In this document: in pieces, positions 63,414-64,000 of the stretch | How positions within the stretch are numbered: position 1 is the first letter of the stretch | Layout: each line of letters starts with the position of its first letter | NCBI RefSeq assembly: GCF_963457605.1 | Contig: NZ_OY735139.1 | Location: 992,001-1,056,000, forward strand | Reading direction: 5' to 3' | From: an uncultured Gellertiella sp. | GTDB taxonomy: Bacteria; Pseudomonadota; Alphaproteobacteria; Rhizobiales; Rhizobiaceae | DNA: 64,000 bases | The notes under the pieces: generated by a model | Seen by the model: the letters and a program-made list of their open reading frames with translations, nothing else | Told to the model about the DNA's origin: nothing | Databases searched by the model: none | Made by a program: the position numbers and the translations under genes

Positions 63414-64000
63414 TTATTTCGGGCTCACATCCGTCTTGAACCACTTTTCAGACAGGCTCTTCACCGTGCCATCGGCAAGTGCCGACTTGATGGCTGTGCT
63501 GAACAGGTCGCGCAGGTCCGTATCGGCCTTGCGCACGCCGAGCCCCTCGCCCTCGCCCCAGATCGAACCGGCAATCTGCGGGCCGGTAAAGACCATCGCC
63601 CCCTTGGCGGCATCGAAGGCGCTGGTGAGGTAGACCGCATCGTCAAATACCAGATCGATACGGCCGCTCTGCACGTCGAGATCGCGGTCGGCGCTGGTCT
63701 TGTATTCGCGGATGGTGGCGACATCGCCGAAATTGTCGTCGATGAACTTGGCATAGACGGTGGCGGTCTGGATGCCGATGGTCTTGCCCTTGAAGGCTTC
63801 CTTCAGCGCCGCGATTTCCTTCACGCCGGTCTGGCCTGTCGTCATGGAAATGGTGGCACCGGTGCCGACCGCATTGGCAAGCGGGCTGTCCTTGGCGGTG
63901 GCGAATGCAGCAGGCGTTGCCGCATAGGGAACGGTGAAATCGATGACCTTCCTGCGCTCGTCGGTGATCGACAGCGCATCCATGATGACGTCGAACTTGC
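63414..64000 (-). CDS. Amino acid ABC transporter substrate-binding protein (5' end outside window)
   Basis: 195 C-terminal residues of a family-3 periplasmic binding protein; the frame runs off the window end. KFDVIMDALSITDERRKVIDF, shortened here to MDALSITDERRKVIDF, carries the Arg that holds the ligand carboxylate, followed by AYAATP-like FTVPYAATPAAF, TIGIQTATVYA and LVFDDAVYLTSAF. Lysine/arginine/ornithine/histidine-type members share these motifs. It is the first visible gene of the operon, and its ligand would tell what the ammonia-lyase homologue acts on. Confidence 0.92.
   Translation of the reverse strand, partial: KFDVIMDALSITDERRKVIDFTVPYAATPAAFATAKDSPLANAVGTGATISMTTGQTGVKEIAALKEAFKGKTIGIQTATVYAKFIDDNFGDVATIREYKTSADRDLDVQSGRIDLVFDDAVYLTSAFDAAKGAMVFTGPQIAGSIWGEGEGLGVRKADTDLRDLFSTAIKSALADGTVKSLSEKWFKTDVSPK

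Overview
The window is about 64 kb of GC-rich, densely packed chromosomal DNA. It looks like a member of the Rhizobiaceae (Hyphomicrobiales, Alphaproteobacteria). The evidence is a BacA/SbmA peptide transporter of the rhizobial type, idhA behind a GGAA-N6-TTCC box of the IolR type, NnrU, a DUF6481 protein downstream of a cold-shock gene, a half-size XylG, and the general gene style. No phage, plasmid replication genes, complete insertion sequence, rRNA or CRISPR array was seen. One tRNA gene is present.

Layout. 1-9.9 kb holds the tail of a PfkB sugar kinase, a GT4 glycosyltransferase, der, a membrane TPR protein, NnrU, a polysaccharide deacetylase, bacA, an MFS exporter, a second methionine aminopeptidase and an LLM flavoprotein. 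10-12.5 kb has glpK and bdhA, divergent, with three AAACGAA repeats at 11-bp spacing in front of glpK. 12.6-22.3 kb is a purine catabolic region: xdhABC-puuD-guaD on the plus strand converge on puuE-uraD-allA-uraH on the minus strand. Together they take guanine or xanthine through urate (by a membrane, cytochrome-linked urate hydroxylase) to allantoate; no allantoicase is present here. 22.4-24.4 kb carries split halves of MnmC, transcribed divergently from one shared CATG. 24.4-32.6 kb has a large soluble hybrid histidine kinase, a non-pyrrolysine MttB-family methyltransferase, a DUF1905 protein, and a PepSY-response regulator-sensor kinase operon. 33-36.7 kb has a DEAD-box helicase with a TTG start and long leader, a RES-Xre toxin-antitoxin pair and an EamA transporter. 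36.9-40.8 kb has the ATP-grasp / alpha-E / transglutaminase trio and a DnaJ-like protein. 41.3-49.3 kb has an ABC-F protein, idhA, a ROK repressor and xylFHG. 49.3-52.5 kb is the most accessory-looking part: repeats, a MarR regulator, an AT-rich stretch, tRNA-Arg(CCG), a cold-shock gene and two small charged proteins. 52.6-58 kb holds an SbcD/YhaO-like nuclease, a YhaN-like ATPase and a DUF922 protein. 58-59.6 kb has a wrecked MqsA antitoxin gene and two unknown genes. 59.6-64 kb is a polar amino acid ABC transporter operon that ends in a histidine ammonia-lyase homologue.

Two things stand out. First, the histidine ammonia-lyase homologue (59585-61096) has no Ala-Ser-Gly triad where every classical member of the family forms its MIO electrophile, although most of the rest of the active site is kept. 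Second, four copies of a modular palindromic repeat (40838, 49362, 49597, 58219) share TAGAGTYTGTCAGG termini. One copy sits inside the CxxC motif of the MqsA pseudogene, and the spacing there fits insertion with a TA target duplication. These repeats therefore look like a small non-autonomous mobile element. Functional names below come from reading motifs; no database search was possible.
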